From Thioclava electrotropha (GTDB taxonomy: Bacteria; Pseudomonadota; Alphaproteobacteria; Rhodobacterales; Rhodobacteraceae), in contig NZ_CP053562.1 of assembly GCF_002085925.2 (NCBI RefSeq), positions 1,530,001 to 1,594,000 of the forward strand: a stretch of 64,000 bases of DNA, read 5' to 3'. Below are positions 31,718 through 40,397 of this stretch, piece after piece; position 1 is the stretch's first letter; each line of letters opens with the position of its first letter. The notes under the pieces were generated by a model, which did not search any database, was not told the origin of the DNA, and saw nothing but the letters and a program-made list of their open reading frames with translations. The translations under genes and the position numbers were made by a program.

Positions 31718-32401
31718 ATGTCGGATCTCTCGACCAATTTCGAGCTTGCAAGTGTAACGAGTACCAGCCGGGACCGGTCGCGCATTCTGCGTTATGAGGG
31801 CATGGGCAAGCGTCTGTTCGACATTCTCGCCGTGCTCGCGATCCTTCCGGTTCTGCTGCCGCTGATCGCGGTGCTCGCGCTCGTGGTGCGCACCGACGGT
31901 GGTCCTGCCTTCTATTCGCAGATCCGCGTCGGGCAGGGCGGCAAGCGCTTCCGCTGCTACAAGCTGCGCACCATGCATGTCGATGCCGAGGCGCAGCTCG
32001 TGCGTTTGTGCAACGAAAACCCCGCGCTCGCGCTGGAATGGTCAGTGAACCAGAAGCTCGACGACGATCCGCGCATCACCCGCATCGGCCGTTTCCTGCG
32101 CCGCACCAGCCTCGACGAGCTGCCGCAGTTCTTCAACGTGCTGTTCGGGTCTATGAGCCTCGTGGGGCCGCGCCCCTTCATGCTCGACCAGGAGGCCAGC
32201 TACAAAGGCGCGATGGGCCTAGCCTATTACAAGATGCGCCCCGGCATCACCGGGCTGTGGCAGGTCGCCGGGCGTTCGACCACCGCCTTCGTGGACCGAG
32301 TGCGCTTCGACGAACGCTATTACGCGCGGCTGTCGCTGCTGAACGATCTGTGGCTCTGCGTGATGACCGTCGCCGTGGTGCTGCGCCAGACGGGCAAGTA
32401 A
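31718..32401 (+). CDS. Undecaprenyl-phosphate sugar phosphotransferase (priming enzyme of exopolysaccharide synthesis)
   Basis: A 227-residue protein with only the bacterial sugar transferase domain (PF02397). One N-terminal membrane helix (about residues 30-55, KRLFDILAVLAIL followed by hydrophobics), then FYSQIRVGQGGKRFRCYKLRTM, LRRTSLDELPQFFNVLFG, MSLVGPRPFM and MRPGITGLWQVAGRS, the full set of catalytic motifs. It transfers a sugar-1-phosphate from a nucleotide sugar to undecaprenyl phosphate at the inner membrane, starting polymer repeat synthesis. It begins the exopolysaccharide/exosortase region and is preceded by an AT-rich region. Sugar unknown. Confidence 0.93.
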   Translation: MSDLSTNFELASVTSTSRDRSRILRYEGMGKRLFDILAVLAILPVLLPLIAVLALVVRTDGGPAFYSQIRVGQGGKRFRCYKLRTMHVDAEAQLVRLCNENPALALEWSVNQKLDDDPRITRIGRFLRRTSLDELPQFFNVLFGSMSLVGPRPFMLDQEASYKGAMGLAYYKMRPGITGLWQVAGRSTTAFVDRVRFDERYYARLSLLNDLWLCVMTVAVVLRQTGK

Positions 32402-32446
32402 TTCCAACACCGGTTGCGAGAGAGAGACGGCTTGTAACCTGCCAAC

Positions 32447-32478
32447 GGGCGCTCCCTTCGGGGGGCGCCCATCGTCTT
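32447..32478. terminator. Possible terminator between sugar transferase and phosphatase
   Basis: GGGCGC / GCGCCC stem with a 12-nt loop in the gap between convergent genes, followed by a weak T-rich stretch. Confidence 0.4.
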
Positions 32479-33258
32479 TCAGCCTTCGACTTGCAGGAAC
32501 CGCAGCCCGCCTTTGTCGAGCCACGCCGCACTCAGGAGCCCGGTCTCGTAGGCGCCGGTATCGACCGCGATGCGGCCCTGATCGGCGACGGGTTGCTCCA
32601 CGACCCAATGGCCGAAGGCGATCCAGACCCCGTCGCGCCGGGTCATCTGCCCGAACCGGGGATGACCCCAGAGCAGCGCATCGCGGCTCTGGCGTTCCAT
32701 CGGGTGATAGGGGTCGGCCCCCGCATGGGTCGCGGCGAAGCGACCCTCGCGCCACATCGCGGGGCGCGCATCGAGCCATGCCAGCAGGTCTGGCCCAAGC
32801 GCGCGAGCGAGATCCATGCGCAGCGCGTCCAGCACCTCCGGATCCGTCTCGCGCGGATCGGGCGGCGCGATGCCGTAGCTCTGCAACGTCTGCAATCCGC
32901 CCACGCGCAGCCAGCCGGCGGTGCGCGCATCGGGCGACAGCAGGAAATCGAGCATCATCCGCTCGTGATTGCCCATCAGGCAGATCATCCGCGAGGGATT
33001 GGCAAGCTGCGCGGCATGAAGCGTCGCCAGCACCCGCGCCGAATTCGGGCCGCGGTCGATCATGTCGCCCAGCGTGATGATACGGGCCTTTGCGCCTTGC
33101 GGTTCCTGCCCGATCCGCTCGAACATCTTGCCCAAGAGATCGGCGCGGCCGTGAAGGTCCCCGATCACGCAGATCGGCGCCTCCGGACGGGGCAGACCAT
33201 TGGGTGCCGAGGAGGGAGCGGTCTCTGGTTTGAGACGGGAGAGTAGAGAGCGCAACAT
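32479..33258 (-). CDS. Calcineurin-like metallophosphoesterase (serine/threonine phosphatase family)
   Basis: About 259 residues from ATG at 33256-33258; no good ribosome site precedes it, and a TTG 36 bp upstream is an alternative. The metal motifs are complete: GDLHGRADLL, TLGDMIDRGPNSA and LMGNHERMM, followed by later His residues (FAATHAGADPYHP, FGHWVVEQP). These are the signatures of the bacterial PrpA/ApaH-like phosphatase group that removes phosphate from Ser/Thr/Tyr proteins or dinucleotides. Its location between exopolysaccharide genes could mean it counteracts the tyrosine kinase at 41922, but this is inference. Confidence 0.88.
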   Translation of the reverse strand: MLRSLLSRLKPETAPSSAPNGLPRPEAPICVIGDLHGRADLLGKMFERIGQEPQGAKARIITLGDMIDRGPNSARVLATLHAAQLANPSRMICLMGNHERMMLDFLLSPDARTAGWLRVGGLQTLQSYGIAPPDPRETDPEVLDALRMDLARALGPDLLAWLDARPAMWREGRFAATHAGADPYHPMERQSRDALLWGHPRFGQMTRRDGVWIAFGHWVVEQPVADQGRIAVDTGAYETGLLSAAWLDKGGLRFLQVEG

Positions 33259-33394
33259 ATGGGGAAATCCGGAGTTATGCGGGGTGGAAACCAACGCGTG
33301 GCTGCGACATAACCGTCGTAAGACGTGAGCGAAAGGGGCTCACTTAAAAATGGGCGGCAAACCGCCCCCGTGGCAAGGGCGGGTCTTGAGGGGC

Positions 33395-34591
33395 ATGGCG
33401 AGACGCATTCTGATCGTGGTGGAGAACCTGCCGGTGCCGCTGGATCGCAGGGTCTGGCTGGAGGCCACGACATTGCGCGCGGCGGGCTACGAGGTCTCGG
33501 TGATCTGTCCGATGGGGCGCGGCTGGGATGCGGCTTACGAGGAAATCGAGGGCATCCATATCTACCGCCACCCCGCGCCGCCAGAAGCCCATTCCGGCGC
33601 GGTGGCCTATGCGCGCGAATACTGGCACGCGATCAAGGCGTGGTTCCGGCTGGCGAAACAGGTGAAGCGCGAGCGCGGCTTCGACGTGATCCAGGGCTGC
33701 AACCCGCCCGACCTGATCTGGCTTCTGGCCTGGCGCTATCGTCTGTCGGGCGTGCGCTACATGTTCGACCATCACGACGTCTGCCCTGAGCTGTTCGAGG
33801 CCAAGTTCGGCAAGAAGGGGCTCCTCTGGGCCGTGATGCGCATCTGGGAGCGGATCACCTTCGCCAGCGCCTCGGTGTCGATGGCCACGAATGAGAGTTT
33901 CCGCAAGATCGCGATCACCCGCGGTGGCATGGCCCCCGAAGACGTCTTTGTCGTTCGCTCCGCCCCGCGCGTCGAGACCTTCCTGCCCGGGCCCGGTGAT
34001 CCCGCCTATCGCAAGGGCGCGAAGACCGTGCTTGGCTATATCGGCGTGATTGGCCAGCAGGAGGGGATGGACCTGCTGGTTCAGGCGGTCGAGCATCTGG
34101 TGCGCAAGCTCGGCCACACCGATCTGCATGTGGTGATCGTGGGCTTCGGCCCCGAACTGCCCACCGTGGAGGCCGATGTCGCCGCGCGAGGCCTGAGTGA
34201 CTACTTCACCTTCACCGGCCCGCTCTATGGCGAGGATATGCTGGCGGCGATGAATGCGATCGATATCGGCGTCGCGCCCGATCCGAAAAACGCGATGAAC
34301 GACATCTCCACGATGAACAAGGTCATGGAATACATGACGCTCGAGAAGCCCTTGGTGCAGTTCGAACTGACCGAAGGGCGGGCCTCTGCGGGGGAGGCCG
34401 CGCTCTATGCCCGTGCTAATGATCCGAAGGACTTCGCCGCCCGGATCGCGGCCCTGATCGAGGCGCCCGAACGCGCGCGTTCGATGGGGCGGCTGGGCCG
34501 GGCGCGGGTGCTCGATGCGCTGTCTTGGGATTTCTCGGCCCGACAGCTCCTTGCGGCCTATGATCGGATATTCTCCAAGCTGGGGAAATAA
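33395..34591 (+). CDS. GT4-family glycosyltransferase
   Basis: A 398-residue protein started at MARRILIVVENLPVP (ATG 33395). It is a two-Rossmann GT-B fold: N-terminal acceptor domain (WLEATTLRAAGYEVSVI, FDHHDVCPELF) and a C-terminal donor domain with GYIGVIGQQEGMDLLVQAV, HVVIVGFGPE and the NEx7E-like region in TMNKVMEYMTLEKPLV. It adds one sugar to the lipid-linked oligosaccharide on the cytoplasmic face. It has a GGGCGGCAAACCGCCC hairpin in its leader (33348-33363). It follows the phosphatase gene divergently. Confidence 0.92.
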   Translation: MARRILIVVENLPVPLDRRVWLEATTLRAAGYEVSVICPMGRGWDAAYEEIEGIHIYRHPAPPEAHSGAVAYAREYWHAIKAWFRLAKQVKRERGFDVIQGCNPPDLIWLLAWRYRLSGVRYMFDHHDVCPELFEAKFGKKGLLWAVMRIWERITFASASVSMATNESFRKIAITRGGMAPEDVFVVRSAPRVETFLPGPGDPAYRKGAKTVLGYIGVIGQQEGMDLLVQAVEHLVRKLGHTDLHVVIVGFGPELPTVEADVAARGLSDYFTFTGPLYGEDMLAAMNAIDIGVAPDPKNAMNDISTMNKVMEYMTLEKPLVQFELTEGRASAGEAALYARANDPKDFAARIAALIEAPERARSMGRLGRARVLDALSWDFSARQLLAAYDRIFSKLGK

Positions 34592-34597
34592 AGCCTG

Positions 34598-34625
34598 TTG
34601 ATTGAGCGGAATTGTTTCTTATAAA
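34598..34625 (+). promoter_or_regulatory. Candidate sigma-70 promoter of the small secreted protein
   Basis: TTGATT (34598-34603) and TATAAA (34620-34625) separated by 16 bp, within an AT-rich interval just after the glycosyltransferase stop. Confidence 0.45.
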
Positions 34626-34750
34626 TCGTTCTTTTTGCTCAAGTTTCGCCAAGATTCCAGTTGCGCGCCGCCCCATTCGAGCCACAAACTCAAGGGGCGG
34701 ACAGGGAGACGGTTCGCCCTATATCGTTATGCATTCAACGTGGACCTTAT

Positions 34751-35044
34751 ATGGCGCATTGGAGGACATCGGCGGTGGCGTTTACCGCACTGGTTGTGAC
34801 CGGTGTGGCCAGCTCTGCTCTCGCGGGTGATCTGCGTGAAGCCACGCCTCACGCGACCGCTGATCTGACGGGCAGTGCGCTCTACGATCCGGTGGCCCAT
34901 GCGCTCGCGATCGGGCTGACGCCCGCGATGGCAGATGCGCGCGTCGATCGTGCGATCAAAGCCGTGGAAACCTGCCCGCTTGTGTTCGATACGCGCAACC
35001 CGATCCCGGGTTGCTGGGACGGGACCGTCGCGCTGGGCTCGTAA
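34751..35044 (+). CDS. Small secreted protein in the exosortase region
   Basis: A 97-residue protein if started at ATG 34751 (MAHWRTSAVAFTALVVTGVA), giving a typical signal peptide with cleavage after SSALA. A GTG at 34775 has a better ribosome site (GGAGG 9 bp upstream) but would leave a signal peptide without basic residues. The mature part is short and has two Cys (ETCPLVF and IPGCWDG) suggesting a disulfide. No VPLPA or PEP-CTERM sorting signal is present, so it is not an exosortase substrate. Convergent with the exosortase gene, 6 bp apart. Function unknown. Confidence 0.6.
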   Translation: MAHWRTSAVAFTALVVTGVASSALAGDLREATPHATADLTGSALYDPVAHALAIGLTPAMADARVDRAIKAVETCPLVFDTRNPIPGCWDGTVALGS

Positions 35045-35050
35045 GCCCGC

Positions 35051-36631
35051 TCAATCCGGAATCGAGGCGCTCAGCCGGGGCAGGGATTGCCCGATGAACC
35101 GCGTGAGCCGCCGGTCGGCAGCGCGCACTTCCTCGTCGCGGCGGATCGGCGTCACATAGCGCACCAGCGCGCCATCGGTCCGCCCGCGCGTGATCCCGTC
35201 CACGATAACCGACAGCTTCGCGCGCCAGTCGCTCGTCATCGCGCGGCCACGCCCGTCGAACCAGTAATAGACCAGTTGCCGGTTGAGCCCCTTGGTGATG
35301 ATCGCGCGGTTGACCTCGAAGGGGGCGCGGTGGGGCAGGACGATGCGATGCGGTCGGAAGGCGCTGACCTCCCAGCCGCCGACCGGCAGGCACACCTCGG
35401 GGGAATGGATGCCGTCGCCCTGGCTCTGATCGGCATACCACGCGACGAACAGGTTCACCGGCGCGTCCTGCGCGGGATCGGCATAGACCGCGTTGAGATA
35501 ATCGCTGGCTGCTAGGACTTGCTCGGTCGCAGGCTCCAGCGGGCGGGGCGTGCCCTGCCAGCCATCTATCTGCGTCGGGAAGGACGACAGGGGCGCGCGC
35601 TCCGGCGGGAGCGTCGTCATCTGCGGCAGGCCCGACCAGAGCGCGAGCGCCACCCCCGTAATGACGACCGCCAGCCCCAGATCGCGCGACGGCGCGAGGT
35701 TGCGCAAGCGCCGCGCTTCCGGCGCGAAACGGCGATAATCGAGGTCGAGCGCCTCCGAGAGCGGTTTCGGCTCCGCCACCAGCCGCTGCAGCCCGATCGC
35801 GGTGAGGCTGAGGATCGCGATCGCCGCGCCGAAGATCACCCAGCCTTCGAAGACATGCAGGAAGCCCTCGGCCTGTTCGATCCCGTAAGCATCGACAAGG
35901 ATCGCGACCATACCGATGCGCAGCGAATTCAGCAGCACCGTCAGAGGCGCGGCCATCACGAAAAGCACCGCCTTATGCCAGAACGGTCCGCGATAGAGGA
36001 TGCCGAACAGGTAGGAAAAGCTGAGGATCGGGAAGAGATAGCGCAGGCCCGAACAGGCATCGGCCACCTGCAGCTTGTAGACGCCGAGGTCGATCACATT
36101 GCCGCTCAGATGCACCGGGATGTCGGCGGCGCGCACCAGCATCACGCCCAATTCCGACGAGACGAGCTGAAGGGCGATGGTGAGTTTCCAGTAAAGGATC
36201 TGCGGCAGCGGCAGCATGAAGATCAGATGCAGCACTGGCTTCCAATGGCGTTTGCCCGCCTGCCAGCCCATGCTCAGCAGTACCGCGCCCATCATCCAGA
36301 CGATCAGCGCATAGGTCACGAGATCGGCGATCTGCGCGCGGCTGCCGAAGACCGAGAGGGCGAGCGCCACTGCGATCACCGCGACGCCTTGCCAGCGCTG
36401 CGGGCGGGCCTCCAGCGTGAGCGGTGCGTGATGCAGTTCGCGCGCGAAAAGATAGAGCGAAATCAGCGGGATCAGCGGCCCGTGGCTGTATTCCGGCGTG
36501 GACCATGCCGCCCCGAGGCTCGCGAGCCCCAATGCGAAGAACGGATAGGACAGGACGGCCAACGTTAGCAGGCCGAGCGTACCCCATGGCAGGGCACGCA
36601 CCTCGCGCAGAGGGGGGCTCGTGGTGATCAT
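35051..36631 (-). CDS. xrtD: XrtD-type exosortase fused to EpsI domain
   Basis: A 526-residue membrane protein. The N-terminal ~285 residues are the exosortase: eight or so helices with the catalytic Cys193 in DACSGLRYLFP, Arg238 in NSLRIG and His259 in HVFEGW. The C-terminal ~200 residues are an EpsI-like periplasmic domain (GWQGTPRPL, NLFVAWYADQSQG, HSPEVCLPVGGWE). This fusion is the layout of XrtD of VPLPA-CTERM systems in Rhodobacterales. It would cleave C-terminal sorting signals of exported proteins and anchor or release them. No VPLPA-CTERM target was found in the window. Operon with the TPR gene upstream (80 bp). Confidence 0.93.
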   Translation of the reverse strand: MITTSPPLREVRALPWGTLGLLTLAVLSYPFFALGLASLGAAWSTPEYSHGPLIPLISLYLFARELHHAPLTLEARPQRWQGVAVIAVALALSVFGSRAQIADLVTYALIVWMMGAVLLSMGWQAGKRHWKPVLHLIFMLPLPQILYWKLTIALQLVSSELGVMLVRAADIPVHLSGNVIDLGVYKLQVADACSGLRYLFPILSFSYLFGILYRGPFWHKAVLFVMAAPLTVLLNSLRIGMVAILVDAYGIEQAEGFLHVFEGWVIFGAAIAILSLTAIGLQRLVAEPKPLSEALDLDYRRFAPEARRLRNLAPSRDLGLAVVITGVALALWSGLPQMTTLPPERAPLSSFPTQIDGWQGTPRPLEPATEQVLAASDYLNAVYADPAQDAPVNLFVAWYADQSQGDGIHSPEVCLPVGGWEVSAFRPHRIVLPHRAPFEVNRAIITKGLNRQLVYYWFDGRGRAMTSDWRAKLSVIVDGITRGRTDGALVRYVTPIRRDEEVRAADRRLTRFIGQSLPRLSASIPD

Positions 36632-36711
36632 CTCGACTGCTCGCTCATAGGCCGTCTGACGCGGCGCTTAACATGAGCTTACCCTGCGAGAGCTTTGATC
36701 CAAAGACAAAA

Positions 36712-39228
36712 TCAGCGCTGGGCCGGGGCCGGGCGCGGGGTGTTGCCCGACGAGCCCTCTCCGGTCAGCGCCGCAAGCTGCGCCTTCGCGCCCTGCATCG
36801 CGGGCGGCAAGGGCTCGCCGGCAAGACGCAGCGCATCGCGCAGGGCCGCTTCGGCCAGATCGGTCTCTTCCAGCGCGATCAGCACGGCGGCGTAGTGATA
36901 TTGCGCGAGCGGGTTCTCCGGCAATCCTGCGGCGGCAGCGGCGAGCAGGGGGCGCGCCGCCCCGTAATTGCCCAGCCGATATTCCGCCCAGCCATAGGTG
37001 TCCTTGAAGGCGGGTTCGGGCCGTTCGCGGAAGCGTTTCGCGATCTGCGCCGCGCGCTCGAGGCTGGGCCGGTCGTCGCGATGGGTGCTTAGCAGGCTCG
37101 CGAGGTTATTGGCCACGATCAGATCGCCGCTGTCGCGGGTGTAGAGATCGTCGTAGGTCGCGATCGCCGCGTCGAACCGGCCCGACTTCTCCTCCGAGCG
37201 CGCCCGGTAGAGCAGCAGCAGCGGATCGGCCTGCGGCGCCTTCTCCAGCGCGGTCTGGATCACCGCAAGCGCATCGCCCTCGCGTTCTTGGGCCGCAAGC
37301 AGGCGATAAAGCTGGCGGGCCGGGCGCGGATCCGCCGGGTCTTCATACATCAGAGTGCGCAGCCCGGTCTCGGCCCGGTCGGTGTCGCCCTGAATCGCAC
37401 AGAGATTGGCCTCCAGCAGCCGCAAGCCGCGATTGCCGGGTTGCTCGTCCAACTGCGCCTCAAGATAAGCGCGCGCCTCGCCGCCCCTCCCGGAGGCCAG
37501 TTGCGCCTGCACCACGGCCGAGACCGCCGCCGCCGAGACCGCAGGGGCCGTGGTGACGCCGTCTTCGCCGGTCGCGGGCATCTGCACCAAGGTTTTCAGC
37601 GTCTCGATCGCGCTCTCGCTGCGTCCGCGCCCCATCAGGATCGCGGCGCGGATCGACTGCGCCAGCGCCTCCGTGCCCGGGGCCGACGATGCGGCAAGGC
37701 GGTCCGCGATGCGATGGGCAAGCATCCAGTCGCGATCGGCAAGCGCCAGATCGGCCTGCCGCTTGAGCAGTCCGGGGCTGTTGGGGGTTACCGCCACGGC
37801 CTCGGCCAGAACCGTCCGCGCGGCGCTGGCGCGGTCATGCGCGAAGAGGAAATCGACATAGCGGATCGCCTCGGGCGCGGCGCGCCCCGCCGCATCATAG
37901 GCCTGGCTGAAGCGCCCCATCGCCAGATCGGGCGCGCCTTCTCGCAGGTCGGCCTCGCCCAGCAGGGTCAGGGTCTGCGGATTGTCGGGGGCCTGCTGCA
38001 GCGCGCTGCGCAGATCGGTAATCGCCAGATCGAGGCGATCCTCCTCGATCCGCCACGCCGCGCGCTGCTGCAGGGCAGGGACGTTGGTCGCATCGGTCTT
38101 CAGGATGGCCGCGATCTCGGCTTTCGCCTTTTCGCGCTGCCCGTCATGGTCGAGCATCCGGGCGTAAGCGCTGCGCAGCTGCCGCATCTCCTCACTGTCG
38201 GGATGGCTCTCGATCAGCGCCTGCATCCGCGTCAAAGCCGCCGCCCGGTCTCCCGCCTGAAAATCCAGATCGGCGCGCATCGCGGTGAAGATCGCCTCAT
38301 TCGCCGCGCCCTTCGACTGCGTGATGAGCGAGTCGAGTTCGGCCCGCGCGGCTTCGGCGCCTTTCGCGCGGGCCAGAAAACGCACGAGTTCCAGATAGCC
38401 GCCCGTCTGCTGGTCTCGATCTGTCGCGAGCTTGCGTAGGAAACGCGCCGCCCCCGCCGGATCGTCGCGCAGCACATACCATGCGATGAGCGCGGTGCGG
38501 GTTTTCGGGTCTTCCGGGAACAGCCCCTGCATCACTTCGAGCTGCGCGCCGATCTCCGCGTTCGCGCCGCGCTTCGAGATCAGTTCCAGTTTGAGCACCT
38601 GCAGCCGGTATTGCGCCGGATCGCGGGCCAGCGCCGCATCAAGGGCGGCCAGCGTCGCGGCGTCGTCGCCTTGGGCGTTGCGCGCATCGATCAGCACATG
38701 CCAGCCGGTCAGGACCTCGGGATGCGCCACGGTCAGAGCCTTGGCCTGCGCCGCTATTTCGGACTGGCGGCCCGTGTCGCGCGACAGGCTCGCCTGCCGC
38801 AGATCGAGTGCGAGCTGCACCGCCTGCGCGCCGGGATCGTCCGGGGCGAGTTCCTGTACCGCGTCGACCTGCTTTTGCGCGCGCGGCAGGTTGCCCGTGC
38901 GCAGCGACAGCTCCGCAAGGATGCGATGCACTTCAACCGTCTCGGGATACTGTTCGAGCAGACGCAGATATTGGCTGAAGGCTTCCTGCAGGCGTCCTTG
39001 CGCCAGCAGCAGATCGGCATAGGCGCGCCGCGCGGCCTTATGGGTGCCGTCATATTCGAAGACGTTGCGCAGCTCGACCATCGCGCGGACGGGATCGCCC
39101 TCGGCCAGAAGGGTCTCGGCCGATTGGTAATGGGCTTCGGCCTTGTCTGCGTCACTCTTGCAGCCGCTCAATGCGAGTGCCGCGCAAAGCGCGAAAAAGC
39201 TCGCGCGCGCATACTGGTATCGGGGCAT
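36712..39228 (-). CDS. prsT: PrsT-like TPR-repeat lipoprotein of the exosortase/EPS system
   Basis: An 838-residue protein if started at MPRYQYARASF (ATG at 39226-39228); it then has a lipoprotein signal peptide with the lipobox LSGC (Cys23). The rest is almost entirely TPR-type helices (for example AHYQSAETLLAEGDPVRAM, LRLLEQYPETVEVHRIL), matching the PEP-CTERM system protein PrsT, usually ~900 residues. Anchored in the outer membrane, it is thought to scaffold export of the polysaccharide. It is divergent from the AAA ATPase gene and has ATCTCTTTATAG about 70 bp upstream. Confidence 0.86.
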   Translation of the reverse strand: MPRYQYARASFFALCAALALSGCKSDADKAEAHYQSAETLLAEGDPVRAMVELRNVFEYDGTHKAARRAYADLLLAQGRLQEAFSQYLRLLEQYPETVEVHRILAELSLRTGNLPRAQKQVDAVQELAPDDPGAQAVQLALDLRQASLSRDTGRQSEIAAQAKALTVAHPEVLTGWHVLIDARNAQGDDAATLAALDAALARDPAQYRLQVLKLELISKRGANAEIGAQLEVMQGLFPEDPKTRTALIAWYVLRDDPAGAARFLRKLATDRDQQTGGYLELVRFLARAKGAEAARAELDSLITQSKGAANEAIFTAMRADLDFQAGDRAAALTRMQALIESHPDSEEMRQLRSAYARMLDHDGQREKAKAEIAAILKTDATNVPALQQRAAWRIEEDRLDLAITDLRSALQQAPDNPQTLTLLGEADLREGAPDLAMGRFSQAYDAAGRAAPEAIRYVDFLFAHDRASAARTVLAEAVAVTPNSPGLLKRQADLALADRDWMLAHRIADRLAASSAPGTEALAQSIRAAILMGRGRSESAIETLKTLVQMPATGEDGVTTAPAVSAAAVSAVVQAQLASGRGGEARAYLEAQLDEQPGNRGLRLLEANLCAIQGDTDRAETGLRTLMYEDPADPRPARQLYRLLAAQEREGDALAVIQTALEKAPQADPLLLLYRARSEEKSGRFDAAIATYDDLYTRDSGDLIVANNLASLLSTHRDDRPSLERAAQIAKRFRERPEPAFKDTYGWAEYRLGNYGAARPLLAAAAAGLPENPLAQYHYAAVLIALEETDLAEAALRDALRLAGEPLPPAMQGAKAQLAALTGEGSSGNTPRPAPAQR

Positions 39229-39297
39229 CTGTCTTGCCTGCTCTGCTACTGCGCTCTGACTGGCGCTTGGCAGAAAGGCTAGCTGCTCCGACGTCAT

Positions 39298-39309
39298 CTA
39301 TAAAGAGAT
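39298..39309 (-). promoter_or_regulatory. ATCTCTTTATAG motif upstream of prsT, shared with the sugar-transferase promoter
   Basis: On the minus strand the 12-mer ATCTCTTTATAG lies 70 bp before the PrsT start. The identical 12-mer is at 31586-31597, where it overlaps a plausible -10 element. This copy has no good -35 at 17 bp spacing. Confidence 0.4.
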
Positions 39310-39476
39310 TTGAACAGCGCCCCCTGTCTAAATAGCCAGTTTTCCTAGGAATAGACGCGTTTTTGCGACAGTTTCGCCTCAGCCACTCGCGAATTGCTCA
39401 CGAATTCTTGCGTAAAGCAGGGAGATGCAGCTTACTGGCGCAAACAAATCCCAGAGGCCAAAGGCCCGGTACAGGC

Positions 39477-40397
39477 ATGAACGAAATCTACACCGAATTC
39501 TTCGGGTTGGCAGAGCGTCCCTTTTCGTTGCTGCCCGATCCCGATTTCCTGTTCTGGTCTCCAGAGCACAAGCACGCGGCGACTATGCTCGAATATGGGC
39601 TGTTCTCGCGCGCACCGATCACGCTGATCACTGGCGAGGTCGGGGCGGGCAAGACAACGCTGCTGCGTCACCTGATGGCGACGATTTCCGAGGATGTGAC
39701 GATCGCGCTCGTGTCGAACGCGCGGGGTTCGCGCGATGACGTGATCCGCTGGATCATGCTGTCGCTCGGCCAGCGGGTGGAGGCGGGCGAGGATTACGTG
39801 CTGATCTACGACCGGTTCCAGCAGCTTCTGATCCAGGAATATGCCGCCGGGCGGCGTGTGGTGGTGGTGATCGACGAGGCGCAGAACCTCGATGCGGGCG
39901 TGCTCGAAGAGCTGCGCATGATCACCAATATCAACGCGGACAAGGACGAGCTGGTGCAGCTGATCCTGATGGGGCAGCCGGAACTGCGCGACCTGATCGC
40001 ACGGCCCGAGCTGCGCCAGTTCGCGCAGCGTGTGTCTTCCGGCTTCCATCTCGGGCCGATGCCCGCCGATTGCGCGCAGCCCTATATCGCCCATCGCCTG
40101 CAGGTCGCAGGCGCGACGCGCGAGATCTTCACCCCCGAGGCCGCGCAGAAACTGCACGCCCATTGCGGAGGCCTTCCGCGGCTGATGAACCAGCTGGCCG
40201 ATCTGGGAATGGTCTATGCCTATTCGGCGCGTGCGGAGATCGTCACCGGCGAGATCATCGACAGGGTGATCGAGGACAACGTCTTCTATCTGCCGGTCGA
40301 GACCCAACGCGCCAAGCCGCGCGTGATCGCGCCCGCGCCAACCGCTGCAGCAGCCGCTGAGGCTGAGCCCGCCTTCCTCCACAGGGGAGGGCGCTGA
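39477..40397 (+). CDS. AAA ATPase of the exosortase/PEP-CTERM system
   Basis: A 306-residue protein starting MNEIYTEFFGLAERPFSLLPD, the ExeA/GspA-type opening. Walker A GEVGAGKTT spans residues ~53-61, Walker B is VVVIDEAQNL near 130, with a C-terminal alpha domain (FTPEAAQKLHAHCGGLPRL). It matches the ATPase family placed in XrtA/PEP-CTERM EPS gene clusters. It probably energises assembly of the export apparatus. Its TGA overlaps the ATG of the chain-length gene by one base (TGATG), so the two are translationally coupled. Confidence 0.9.
   Translation: MNEIYTEFFGLAERPFSLLPDPDFLFWSPEHKHAATMLEYGLFSRAPITLITGEVGAGKTTLLRHLMATISEDVTIALVSNARGSRDDVIRWIMLSLGQRVEAGEDYVLIYDRFQQLLIQEYAAGRRVVVVIDEAQNLDAGVLEELRMITNINADKDELVQLILMGQPELRDLIARPELRQFAQRVSSGFHLGPMPADCAQPYIAHRLQVAGATREIFTPEAAQKLHAHCGGLPRLMNQLADLGMVYAYSARAEIVTGEIIDRVIEDNVFYLPVETQRAKPRVIAPAPTAAAAAEAEPAFLHRGGR

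Noticed and set aside
34751..35044. Small secreted protein as the XrtD substrate
   Set aside because: Its C-terminus (GCWDGTVALGS) lacks the VPLPA motif, a hydrophobic helix and a basic end.
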